This document shows, in pieces, positions 8,301 through 15,294 of a stretch of DNA of 15,870 nt. Made by a program: the position numbers and the translations under genes. How positions within the stretch are numbered: the stretch's first letter is position 1; every line of letters begins with the position of its first letter. The notes under the pieces were generated by a model. That model was not told the origin of the DNA. It did not search any database and saw nothing but the letters and a program-made list of their open reading frames with translations. The stretch is from CAZYYO01 sp964650965 (GTDB lineage: Bacteria; Bacillota; Clostridia; Lachnospirales; Lachnospiraceae): contig CAZYYO010000056.1 of the NCBI GenBank assembly GCA_964650965.1, positions 1 through 15,870 on the forward strand. The letters are read 5' to 3'.

Positions 8301-8543
8301 TACCATCTGATTTCTTCTGGCCGCCGCATCCTTAGTATTTCCAATATCCTGAGCAATGTCCTCTGCCGTTGCATCTCCATCAAAAAGAGACTTCCCATAA
8401 GTAGGACATGCTACATCTACCTGGCGAAGCTCTCTGCTATGAACCGTTATATTGTTCTTATTCTCTTTATATTTAGGTCTTGCATATTCTATGGTTTGTT
8501 CCTTCACAGAATTTTCCGTGGAGCTCACCTGATTAATCTGCAT
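5400..8543 (-). CDS. Large DUF6240-like flagellar-locus protein with FliK-like C-terminal region
   Basis: This is a 1047-residue, almost wholly helical, acidic cytoplasmic-looking protein without signal peptide or membrane helix. It resembles the DUF6240 family found near flagellar genes in Lachnospiraceae; the function is not established. The N-terminal part (about 90-215) has PMDLEPEEYVNVADKIK and LEPTIDNLYKA. A short motif of the form hydrophobic-x-P-T-x-x-N-L recurs at about 201-208, 280-287, 534-541 (partial), 666-673 and 798-805. The C-terminal region (about 890-1000) reads like the FliK hook-length-control fold: strands GNLTLKIVPGEDEKGLVDIAFD and AFHYEAGTIEGRIN, then helix NLLAEHMGLIAENM. 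FliK-type proteins are export-gate specificity switches, so a FliK-related role is possible but inferred. A GGAGG site lies six to seven bases before the ATG, and a sigma-D-like promoter precedes it. Confidence 0.8.
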   Translation of the reverse strand: MQINQVSSTENSVKEQTIEYARPKYKENKNNITVHSRELRQVDVACPTYGKSLFDGDATAEDIAQDIGNTKDAAARRNQMVIASNTCSNKDYAAMEQEGYDPMDLEPEEYVNVADKIKMELAKAGKDISAMGGLSREAVQALSDNSIQALAMEDTVKQALQEADLPTEEQQLQDATAVMMKAQETGKLSPAGMKYMLNNHLEPTIDNLYKACYSEARSQQNATGANTNATTNIDKGLIGGQLSKTYQPMQEQIESVIRQAGLEVNEETLGVSQWMLSEDIPLTAENLGVYQQLSKYEGGMSQEDILQKITTSVQEGRSPQDAYLLPGYTMWEHAQEVSDTVEKADDSSIDAIVNRVDTVNVANIALEIAKENDSTEAGTQQPTQEQITARRQLEEVRLLMTTQANYRLMKQGVNIDTQPLEELIQKLKALEVSSQEGMPAVLPEMTQTVEDNYRYFTGRVAGLRNMPAAILTPVEDASKATVDELYAAGTIRRDTYERANVSYETLWTSPRADMGDTITKAFQNVDDILDDLGLEPTNANERAVRILGYNSMEITPENIARIKASDEAVQRLFGNLTGNVVTEMMKQNVNPLDMKIEDLNELAEKIQDETGATAIQERFSKYLWKLEQNHEITPEQRESFIGVFRLIHQVEATDGAAVGSLVQAGVEPTMRNLMTAVRSSKHMNRTYGIDDSFGELDSYNPDKLSIIQQIEVAYQSSCIRDVADEITPNKMTEFENEDAYMNLTPEKLSEALQNMENQQLVQEEAKLDEQYQEITRQTVAEAVANEEQVYEILKQYDLPATPANLQAMQQLMTNRNQVFRTLMHPVEDGSEDGWSMDYEGIMEDLIEDFGEAIKTPRDMAKAQQKLADTAENVMKNMLVEKDVSTIDVKNMKLVTSQIMVLGQMAKKNDTYSIPIMVGDEVGNLTLKIVPGEDEKGLVDIAFDMESTGCVSAAFHYEAGTIEGRINSSSQDTRNLLAEHMGLIAENMTKATGTGVSFTFGWDSLLDAGELYDSPAQQEAENKTQGVQTSQLYGLAKSFVDTLGEIFK

Positions 8544-8551
8544 ATATTTCC

Positions 8552-8617
8552 TCCGACGTAAATGTATTGCACGCTTCCATATTTGCTGTCTTCATCTACC
8601 TATACATTTATGTCGGA
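8552..8617 (-). repeat. 16-base inverted repeat linking sigma-D promoter and ribosome site
   Basis: TCCGACGTAAATGTAT (8552-8567) and ATACATTTATGTCGGA (8602-8617) are reverse complements with one mismatch, separated by 34 bases. The upstream arm on minus contains the sigma-D -10 element. The downstream arm covers the first three bases of the GGAGG ribosome site of the DUF6240-like gene. Only read-through RNA from the LysM gene would contain both complete arms. It could act as an RNA structure or as paired operator sites. Confidence 0.7.
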
Positions 8618-8636
8618 CAATTTATTGGAAAACTTA
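8610..8636 (-). promoter_or_regulatory. Sigma-D (sigma-28) type promoter for the DUF6240-like gene
   Basis: TAAG (8636-8633), a 15-base spacer and TCCGACAT (8617-8610) fit the TAAA-N15-GCCGATAA flagellar consensus. There is one mismatch in the -35 element and a conserved CCGA core in the -10 element. The predicted transcript starts near 8603, giving a leader of about 60 bases. Confidence 0.6.
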
Positions 8637-8644
8637 ACCTGACG

Positions 8645-9808
8645 CTAGGGCAGTAATAGCTTATCCCCCGGACAAATATGATCCATATTTTTTATTCCAT
8701 TTTTTTCACAAATTGCGTCAACCATATCTTCATTTCCGTACACTTTTCGACTAATGGCTGTCAAGCGATCCCCTTCCTCTACCATATAATATCCCTGTGC
8801 AAGGTATGGATTAACCACTGTCTGGGGTTCTTCTGTTATCTGGGGTTGTTCTGCCATCTGGGATTCTTCTGTTGTCTGTGCTGCTTCTGTTGACTGGGCT
8901 GCTTCCTGAGTAGTCTGCTCTGTCATCCCTTTATTTTGTTCTACCTCCTGGCTAATTGTCTCTAATACATCCTCTTTGGCTTTCTCCTGTGCCAATGTCT
9001 GCACATCCTTCTCCATGTCCTGAAGCTTCATGTAATTTTGCAGCAATACAGCCGACAGCACCACAAGAACCAGTGCAGCTACCGGCGCAATCATACGCGT
9101 CATGCCCTGTCCTCTTCTGCTATCCTGTTCCTGAAGTAATTGGCGATATCTTGCTACTGTTTCATGCCCCACATCCGATGTTTCCGTGGCAATTATATTC
9201 TGAATTGGACGTTTTTGTTCTTCTTTCTCCTGTACTCCAATGTGAAAATCTGTCAAGTAATCCTGCATTGCCCCATTACGGTCTACATATACGTAATACC
9301 CTTCGTCCAAAACAAGTTGTCCCCTGTGACTAATATAAAAGCGTTCTTCCTGCTCTTCATGGTCCATTAGCATGACTAAACGATGCTCTCCCGTGAAATG
9401 CCTTTTACATATTCTTTCGATCTGCTGGTATGCTGCATTGCCTATTCCTATCCGACTCAGGCTCCACCCAAGTATTTTTTGTTCCGGAAAATATCGTTGA
9501 ACCTTTGCATATATCTCATCCCACACATCCTCAGAAAAAACAGGGAGTCCTTCGGCATAAGAAATATCGTTGAGACAAAAGGCTCCCTTTATAAAGAACA
9601 TGCCTTTATTTTCCTGATAATAATCTTCCCCCATCAGGATACATGTCATATCCTGCATCTTGGAGTTTCCCTCATGAAGGAACCGATAGATATAATCTTC
9701 CATATATATTCTTCCATATCCCTGAATACTTCCAATCTGTCTCACCTCTTTTGGAAGCTTCGGCATGGATATTTTATTTTCTTTTGGTTCCTTTATAATC
9801 TCAATCAT
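8645..9808 (-). CDS. Membrane-anchored LysM protein with MPN-like cytoplasmic domain
   Basis: The protein has 387 residues. A soluble N-terminal domain (about 25-190) is followed by one membrane helix (about 239-258, APVAALVLVVLSAVLL), a short coiled coil (260-290), and a low-complexity Thr/Glu/Gln/Ala linker (295-332) with loose TEEPQ-like repeats. A C-terminal LysM domain (339-387: GYYMVEEGD, then NGIKN and ICPGDKLLLP) would bind peptidoglycan outside the cell. The positive residues before the helix (RRGQGMTR) indicate N-inside topology. The N-terminal strand pattern (ILMGEDYY, FFIKGAF, ILGWSLSRIG, HRLVMLMD, RFYISHRGQL) resembles an MPN/JAB fold, but the metal-binding His-x-His is absent, so it would be a pseudo-enzyme; this fold call is inference. 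AGGAGG lies six bases before the ATG. It precedes the DUF6240-like gene with a 101-base gap and no clear terminator. No convincing promoter was found in 9809-9932. Confidence 0.85.
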   Translation of the reverse strand: MIEIIKEPKENKISMPKLPKEVRQIGSIQGYGRIYMEDYIYRFLHEGNSKMQDMTCILMGEDYYQENKGMFFIKGAFCLNDISYAEGLPVFSEDVWDEIYAKVQRYFPEQKILGWSLSRIGIGNAAYQQIERICKRHFTGEHRLVMLMDHEEQEERFYISHRGQLVLDEGYYVYVDRNGAMQDYLTDFHIGVQEKEEQKRPIQNIIATETSDVGHETVARYRQLLQEQDSRRGQGMTRMIAPVAALVLVVLSAVLLQNYMKLQDMEKDVQTLAQEKAKEDVLETISQEVEQNKGMTEQTTQEAAQSTEAAQTTEESQMAEQPQITEEPQTVVNPYLAQGYYMVEEGDRLTAISRKVYGNEDMVDAICEKNGIKNMDHICPGDKLLLP

Positions 9809-9932
9809 AATCTGCCTCCTGCTTATTCCAATTTCTTAGAGAATAGCATGGGCTGAATGCGAAGAATGTAGAATATGGTATGGGCTTTCTTAAACTCATT
9901 GACAGCATATTACAACTTATCTGTTTCTTCCA

Positions 9933-9983
9933 CAAAAAATAAAACTCCTTTCTGACAAAATGTGTCTGTCAAAAAAGAGTTTT
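9933..9983 (-). terminator. Intrinsic terminator after recR
   Basis: An imperfect hairpin pairs AAAACTC (9941-9947) with GAGTTTT (9977-9983) and TGACA with TGTCA inside. On minus it is followed by ATTTTTTG (9940-9933). It ends the pfkA-dnaX-ybaB-recR unit just after recR, so the LysM gene beyond it needs its own promoter. Confidence 0.75.
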
Positions 9984-10011
9984 GTAGATTCTCATTTATT
10001 AAATTATGATT

Positions 10012-10608
10012 TTATATTTCGATTCTACCCTCTAAAGCTCTGAGCAAAGTAACCTCATCAATGTATTCTAAATCACCACCCACTGGTACTCCGCTGGCAA
10101 TTCTTGTCACCTTAATTCCTGTTGGCTTTATCAGCTTACTGATATACATTGCAGTTGTTTCCCCCTCCAAACTGGAATTCGTGGCAATAATTACTTCATC
10201 TACATCCTGCTGGAGACGCTGCATTAATTCTTTTAATTTAATGTCTCCCGGGCCAATTCCCTGCATGGGAGAAATCGCTCCATGAAGAACATGATATACA
10301 CCTTCATATTTTCCCGTCTTTTCGTAGGCTGCCAAATCCCTGGTATCCTCTACCACCATAATAACCTTTTTATTTCTCTTAGGGTTGGAACAGATGGGAC
10401 AAAGCTCTGCATCTGTCAGGGTAAAACAGGACTTGCAATATCTTACATTCTGCTTAGCCTCTACTATGGACTGAGACAGTTGATTGACCTGCTCCTGAGG
10501 CATATTTAATATATGAAATGCCAGACGCTGTGCCGTCTTGGAACCGATTCCCGGAAGCCCGGACAATTCTGCTATCAGACGATTAATCTGATTACTGTAA
10601 TATTCCAT
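10012..10608 (-). CDS. recR: Recombination mediator protein RecR
   Basis: At 198 residues it is the usual RecR length. A helix-hairpin-helix (LPGIGSKTAQRLAFHIL) spans about 18-34. The four-cysteine zinc finger uses C58, C61, C70 and C73. A Toprim domain follows (about 80-175; VVEDTRDL, NSSLEGETTAMYI), and the C-terminal segment has GVPVGGDLEYIDEVTL. RecR works with RecO, and RecF, to load RecA on single-stranded DNA at gaps. GAGGTG precedes the ATG. The gene starts 12 bases after the ybaB stop, the standard dnaX-ybaB-recR order. All key residues are present. Confidence 0.98.
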   Translation of the reverse strand: MEYYSNQINRLIAELSGLPGIGSKTAQRLAFHILNMPQEQVNQLSQSIVEAKQNVRYCKSCFTLTDAELCPICSNPKRNKKVIMVVEDTRDLAAYEKTGKYEGVYHVLHGAISPMQGIGPGDIKLKELMQRLQQDVDEVIIATNSSLEGETTAMYISKLIKPTGIKVTRIASGVPVGGDLEYIDEVTLLRALEGRIEI

Positions 10609-10620
10609 TTTTCACCTCGT

Positions 10621-10974
10621 CTAGAATGGGAAACCTGCGCCACCCATTCCGCCGGTAATCTTGGACATGGAAGCCTGGGATGTTTCTTCCATCTGTCTTA
10701 ATGCTTCATTTGTAGCCGCCATAATAAGATCCTCTAACATCTCAATATCATCCGGATCAACAACCTCTTCTGCAAGCTTCACCTTGGTCACTTCCTTCTT
10801 CCCGGACACTGTTACCTCTACGGCTCCACCACCAGCGGTTGCTGTAATCTCTTTCTCTTCTAACTCCTTGGTTGCCTCTTCCATCTGACGCTGCATCTTC
10901 TGTGCCTGCTTCATTAAGTTATTCATGTTACCAGGCATTCCACCGCCACCTGGAAATCCTCCACGTTTTGCCAT
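10621..10974 (-). CDS. ybaB: YbaB/EbfC family nucleoid-associated protein
   Basis: The 117-residue product has the family pattern: NMNNLMKQAQKMQRQMEE (16-33), a beta segment TATAGGGAVEVTVSGKKEV (44-62) and a C-terminal helix EDLIMAATNEAL (81-92). The Gly-rich ends (GGFPGGGGMPG at the start, GGMGGAGFPF at the end) are common in clostridial members. It forms DNA-binding dimers in the cytoplasm. Placement between dnaX and recR is conserved across bacteria. AGGAGG lies nine bases before the ATG. Confidence 0.97.
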   Translation of the reverse strand: MAKRGGFPGGGGMPGNMNNLMKQAQKMQRQMEEATKELEEKEITATAGGGAVEVTVSGKKEVTKVKLAEEVVDPDDIEMLEDLIMAATNEALRQMEETSQASMSKITGGMGGAGFPF

Positions 10975-11001
10975 TTTAAAAATCCTCCTGCTTTCTTATA
11001 T

Positions 11002-12600
11002 TTAAAAGTCTTCTGTTTCTATTTCAATTCCTGCCGTACTTGCAAAATAATCCACTGCATTGGTATACATCTGATCATTTCTGGCTCCGGAATCATTTCC
11101 CTTAATAACCAGTGGTACATGACAGCCCACATGTTCATCAATCATGCGGTTCACCTCTTCGAAGGTCTCCGGACGATTCATCTTGCCCATGGATATAAGC
11201 TGTTCCTTATCTGTAGCATCAAACACCAGCATCAGTTCCTGCCGGTCGCTTACTGTGACTAACGCTTTACTTAGCATAGCTCGCATCATTCCCCCAGCTT
11301 CTGCAAGAATATTCTTCCATTGCTGGCACGCTTTCTGCACCTCTTCCGGCGTTGCTGCTGGAAGGGATTTCTTCTCTACCGGGGCTGCTGCCACAGGATG
11401 AGACGCTCCGGTCTGTGCTGCTCCCGGGACTACTGCCACCGGAACACCTGCCTCTAGTGTCTTCTCTATAACGCTCAGGCGGTCAATAATAGAATCATAA
11501 TCTTCTTCCATCTGAGGCCGGCACAGCTTAATCATAGCAATCTCTAACAGTACCCGCTTCTGAGATGAATATTTCATCTGATTGGACAACTCTGAAAGGA
11601 TTCGGATATACCGCATCAGCACTTCGTCCTCCATCATCTGTGCCTCTTCTTTTAACAAGGCCAGATTCTCTGCGGACAGCTCCAGTACATCCTCCATATC
11701 ATCAGCACTTTTCACCAACAATAGATTTCTCAGATACCAGGTAAAATCAATGACAAATTGTCCCAACTCTCGTCCTTCTACAACAATTTCCTCGATTAAT
11801 CCTATCACCTGGGTAATTTCCTGGGCCATAATATGGCGAAGCAGACGACTAAACACTTCTGTGTCAACTGCACCTAATACCTTTAATACATTCTCATAGG
11901 TCAGTGTCTGTCCCAGGTAAAAGGCAATGCACTGATCCAATAAGCTTAGGGCATCTCGCATAGAACCATCTGCTGCCTTGGCCACATAGCGAATGGCCCG
12001 CTCCTCCACATCCACCTGTTCTATTTCCATCAGCTCCGACAGGCGATTGGCAATCGTATCAATAGAAATACGGCGGAAATCATATCGCTGGCATCGGGAT
12101 AGAATGGTAATTGGTATCTTGTGAACCTCGGTAGTCGCCAGGATAAATATCACATATTCTGGCGGCTCCTCTAGGGTCTTAAGCAAAGCATTAAAGGCTC
12201 CAATAGAAAGCATATGTACCTCATCAATGATGTACACCTTGTATCTCCCTTCGGTTGGTGCATAGGTTACTTCCTCAATAATATCTCGAATATTATTCAC
12301 GCCATTGTTACTGGCTGCATCAATTTCAATAACATTCATGGAATTGCCTGCTGCAATTGCCTGACAGGTAGCACATTCATTACATGGACTTCCATCCACC
12401 GGATGTTCGCAGTTCACTGCCTTGGCAAAAATCTTGGCAATGGTAGTCTTTCCTGTTCCCCTGGTTCCGGTAAATAGATAGGCATGTCCGATTCGATCCG
12501 TCTTTATTTGATTTTTTAATGTTGTTACAATGTGGTCCTGTCCCTTAACATCCTCAAACTCCTGCGGACGGAACTTTCGGTACAATGCCGTATATGACAT
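11002..12600 (-). CDS. dnaX: DNA polymerase III subunit gamma/tau (DnaX)
   Basis: This is the clamp-loader ATPase, 532 residues. The Walker A GTRGTGKT lies at 45-52 and the zinc module uses C64, C73, C76 and C79. Walker B is IDEVHML at about 125-131, followed by NALLKTLEEPP, and the arginine-finger SRC is at 168-170. The AAA+ part and the clamp-loader collar fill the first 370 or so residues, and an Ala/Pro-rich linker around 390-420 leads to a short tau-like C-terminal domain. No slippery A6G heptamer is evident, so one product is expected. AAAGGAG lies eight bases before the ATG. It begins 17 bases after pfkA and is followed 27 bases later by ybaB. Confidence 0.98.
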   Translation of the reverse strand: MSYTALYRKFRPQEFEDVKGQDHIVTTLKNQIKTDRIGHAYLFTGTRGTGKTTIAKIFAKAVNCEHPVDGSPCNECATCQAIAAGNSMNVIEIDAASNNGVNNIRDIIEEVTYAPTEGRYKVYIIDEVHMLSIGAFNALLKTLEEPPEYVIFILATTEVHKIPITILSRCQRYDFRRISIDTIANRLSELMEIEQVDVEERAIRYVAKAADGSMRDALSLLDQCIAFYLGQTLTYENVLKVLGAVDTEVFSRLLRHIMAQEITQVIGLIEEIVVEGRELGQFVIDFTWYLRNLLLVKSADDMEDVLELSAENLALLKEEAQMMEDEVLMRYIRILSELSNQMKYSSQKRVLLEIAMIKLCRPQMEEDYDSIIDRLSVIEKTLEAGVPVAVVPGAAQTGASHPVAAAPVEKKSLPAATPEEVQKACQQWKNILAEAGGMMRAMLSKALVTVSDRQELMLVFDATDKEQLISMGKMNRPETFEEVNRMIDEHVGCHVPLVIKGNDSGARNDQMYTNAVDYFASTAGIEIETEDF

Positions 12601-12617
12601 ATTCGGTACTCCTTTAT

Positions 12618-13691
12618 TTAATCTCCAAAGCTAATTCCAATTCGTTTTGCCTCTTGCACCATCTGGCAATCTGGCTCTACCATCTTAAGCTTTCCTGCCA
12701 CATCCTGCAATGGAACTCTTGTGGTTTCTCCACCTACCATAGCAATCATATAGCCATAATCCTTCTCTAAAATGGCCTGTGCCGCTGCCGATCCTAATCT
12801 GGTACATAATACTCTGTCATAGGCGCATGGGCTGCCACCACGCTGGGTATGTCCCGGAACCGTAACTCTTGCCTCAGAACCAGTGCGTTCTGTAATAGCC
12901 TTTGCCAGCTCATAGGATACTGATGGATGTCCACTGTCTTCCTTTTTCTTCTTTAGTTCCTTCTTGCTCAGTGCTGCATCCTCCTTGGATATAGCACCTT
13001 CTGCTACAGCAAGTATGGTAAATCCCTTGCCGTCCTCTCTGCGTTTCTCAATGGCAGACACTACCTTATCAATATCATATGGTATCTCCGGAAGGAGGAT
13101 AATATCCGCACCGGAAGCTACCCCTGCATACAGGGTAAGCCATCCAACCTTATGCCCCATAACTTCCACAATAAATACCCGGTTGTGAGATGCTGCTGTA
13201 GTATGAATACAATCGATGGCATTGCTTGCCACATTAATCGCACTTTGAAATCCAAAGGTTACATCTGTTCCATAAATATCGTTATCGATGGTCTTAGGAA
13301 GATGAATTACATTTAAGCCCTCTTCCCGAAGAAGATTTGCCGTCTTTTGTGTTCCATTTCCACCTAAAATAACCAGACAATCCAGTTTTAATTTCTTATA
13401 AGTAGCCTTCATGGCTTCTACCTTATCCAGACCATTTTCATCCGGTGTGCGCATCAGCTTAAATGGCTGACGTGAAGAACCTAGGATGGTGCCACCTCTA
13501 GTAAGAATTCCTGAAAAATCCTCACTGGTCAAAAGACGATAATTGCCATAAATCAGTCCCTTATAGCCATCTAAGAAACCATATACCTGCAGCTCCTTCA
13601 CATTCTCACTTAACCCTTTGACAACGCCTCTCATGGCTGCGTTCAATGCTTGGCAATCGCCACCACTTGTTAACATACCAATTTTCATCAT
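12618..13691 (-). CDS. pfkA: 6-phosphofructokinase, probably ATP-dependent
   Basis: The enzyme phosphorylates fructose 6-phosphate to fructose 1,6-bisphosphate, the committing step of glycolysis. It has 357 residues. The N-terminal LTSGGDCQALNAAMRG carries the nucleotide-binding GGD. GGNGT is at 110-114, TIDND at 134-138 (base D136), the VEVMGH substrate loop at 175-180 and PGHTQRGGSP at 279-288. G113 (E. coli 104) argues for ATP, while K133 (E. coli 124) is the residue typical of pyrophosphate enzymes. This mixed pattern is known in group III ATP-type PFKs. N112 replaces the usual Asp 103, seen also in clostridial relatives as far as I recall. An AGGAAG site suits the ATG at 13691, and the ATG at 13688 is also possible. 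It is the first gene of the dnaX unit. Confidence 0.96.
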   Translation of the reverse strand: MMKIGMLTSGGDCQALNAAMRGVVKGLSENVKELQVYGFLDGYKGLIYGNYRLLTSEDFSGILTRGGTILGSSRQPFKLMRTPDENGLDKVEAMKATYKKLKLDCLVILGGNGTQKTANLLREEGLNVIHLPKTIDNDIYGTDVTFGFQSAINVASNAIDCIHTTAASHNRVFIVEVMGHKVGWLTLYAGVASGADIILLPEIPYDIDKVVSAIEKRREDGKGFTILAVAEGAISKEDAALSKKELKKKKEDSGHPSVSYELAKAITERTGSEARVTVPGHTQRGGSPCAYDRVLCTRLGSAAAQAILEKDYGYMIAMVGGETTRVPLQDVAGKLKMVEPDCQMVQEAKRIGISFGD

Positions 13692-13754
13692 CTGTCACTT
13701 CCTTCGTTTTTTGAAATGTTTGCTTGTGATATTGCTTATTTTTCTTACTTACCT

Positions 13755-13784
13755 ATTATAGTATAACTGCTTACTTCACTGCAA
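13755..13784 (-). promoter_or_regulatory. Sigma-A promoter for pfkA-dnaX-ybaB-recR
   Basis: A perfect TATAAT (13760-13755) lies 18 bases after TTGCAG (13784-13779). The leader to the pfkA ATG is about 60 bases. There is no clear terminator between the pepD stop and this promoter. Confidence 0.7.
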
Positions 13785-13797
13785 TCCAAAACAGAAA

Positions 13798-15279
13798 TTA
13801 ATCCTGACAAGCCAGAACCTGTACCACATATTCATACATTCTTCTGGTAGATGATATACTAAGTCGTTCTGATGGGGTGTGGATATCTAACATATCCGGT
13901 CCCATGGAAATGCAATCTAAGCCTTCAATCTTACCAGAAAGAATTCCACATTCCACTCCCGCATGGATTGCCTCCATAATCGGCTCATGTCCAAACATTT
14001 TCTGAAATACATCCATCATATCCTGGCGAAGCTTAGATTCTCTCTTATACTCCCAGGCTGGGTACATTCCATTTAATACAACCTGACCGCCCTGCTGCTT
14101 TGCCACAAATTCCATCTGTCCTAGTAATGCCTGCTTTGCTGTTCCCACAGAGCTTCTTACCGCATATCTAAGATGCAATGCCTCCTGATCCAAATTGCAA
14201 ATACCCAGATTCAAGGAAGTCTCAACCAGTCCTTCAATATCCATACTCATTCTGATAATTCCATTGGGAAGGGACAGCATCATTGCAAGACAGGCTCTGG
14301 TACTATCTAGGGATAAGGCACTGTTGGTGGTGCTTCCCTCAGAGGTAACTGTAATGTTAATTCCTCCATCTGCAGAAGCATATTCCTTACGAATATCTGT
14401 GCCCGTCTTTGTTACCGCAGCCGCTAACAGCTCCAATGCCTGGTCCAGGTTCTCGGCTACGCTTGCCGCCTGGGAATCTGTTACCAGAATTTCTGCCTTG
14501 GCATCTCTTGGAATGGCATTATCCTTGCTTCCTCCCGTAAGACGGATTAAGGAAAATGGCACAACTTCCATAGCCTCTCTTAAAACTCTTGCCATAAGCA
14601 TATTAGAATTCGCTCTTCCCTTATCAATCTCTGTTCCGGAATGGCCACCTGTAAGACCAGTGATATCAACGGTGAGCTTAGTGCCACTTATCGTCTGTCT
14701 TTCTACCGGAAGATTGACCTGGGCACTGCATCCGCCTGCACAGCTTACCAGCATATGACCCTCATCCTCGGAATCCATATTCAGAAGCTTTCTGCCCTGA
14801 AGCATGGACACGTCAATTCCTGCGGCACCTTCCATTCCCACTTCCTCTGATACGGTACACACAAATTCCAGACGAGGATGTTTTAAGGAATCATCATCTA
14901 AGATAGCCAGTGCATAAGCAACGGCAATACCATCATCCCCTCCTAATGTAGTTCCCTGGGCAGAAATGTAATCTCCTTCTACTACCAGATCCAACCCCTC
15001 TGTATCCATATCCTTCTTACAGCCTGCTTCCTTCTCACATACCATATCCATATGTCCCTGGAGGATAATAGCTGGTACATTCTCGTAGCCGGCACTGGCT
15101 TCCTTAATAATAATCACATTATACAGAGAATCCTGATAATACGTCAGGTGATGTTCTTTGGCAAACTGTACCAGATAGTCACTGATTTGCTTCTCCTTAT
15201 AAGATGGGTGAGGGATGTTACAAATCTCCTCAAAATAATGAAATACGTTTTTTGGCTCTAAATTTTCTAACACAGCCAT
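13798..15279 (-). CDS. pepD: Aminoacyl-histidine dipeptidase (beta-Ala-His dipeptidase), M20 family
   Basis: This is a 493-residue metallopeptidase of the PepD type, which splits Xaa-His and other dipeptides in the cytoplasm. The metal and catalytic residues are visible: H76 and D78 in QGHMDMVCE, D115 in TTLGGDDGIA, the catalytic pair E145/E146 in TVSEEVGMEG, D169 in NMDSEDEG, and H467 in DIHTPSERLS near the end. The dimerisation domain between about 200 and 385 includes GLTGGHSG. The length is normal for PepD. AAGGAG lies five bases before the ATG. It starts 15 bases after the PqqD-like gene, so both share a transcript. Confidence 0.96.
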   Translation of the reverse strand: MAVLENLEPKNVFHYFEEICNIPHPSYKEKQISDYLVQFAKEHHLTYYQDSLYNVIIIKEASAGYENVPAIILQGHMDMVCEKEAGCKKDMDTEGLDLVVEGDYISAQGTTLGGDDGIAVAYALAILDDDSLKHPRLEFVCTVSEEVGMEGAAGIDVSMLQGRKLLNMDSEDEGHMLVSCAGGCSAQVNLPVERQTISGTKLTVDITGLTGGHSGTEIDKGRANSNMLMARVLREAMEVVPFSLIRLTGGSKDNAIPRDAKAEILVTDSQAASVAENLDQALELLAAAVTKTGTDIRKEYASADGGINITVTSEGSTTNSALSLDSTRACLAMMLSLPNGIIRMSMDIEGLVETSLNLGICNLDQEALHLRYAVRSSVGTAKQALLGQMEFVAKQQGGQVVLNGMYPAWEYKRESKLRQDMMDVFQKMFGHEPIMEAIHAGVECGILSGKIEGLDCISMGPDMLDIHTPSERLSISSTRRMYEYVVQVLACQD

Positions 15280-15294
15280 GATAACTCCTTCTTT

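Noticed and set aside
8820..8912. Tandem repeat in the LysM gene as a phase-variable tract
   Set aside because: The repeats are degenerate and encode a simple Thr/Glu/Gln linker; no uniform unit able to slip is visible.
8956..9856. Several plus-strand open frames opposite the LysM gene
   Set aside because: The minus gene has a strong AGGAGG, a membrane helix and a LysM domain; the plus frames show no recognisable protein features.
12512..12517. Run of six A on the dnaX coding strand as a programmed frameshift site
   Set aside because: It lies near residue 30, is followed by T rather than G, and is far from the region where dnaX frameshifting occurs in other bacteria.
14195..14758. 187-codon plus-strand open frame opposite pepD
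   Set aside because: It is antisense to conserved pepD coding sequence, its composition is typical of a reverse-frame shadow, and no ribosome site precedes it.
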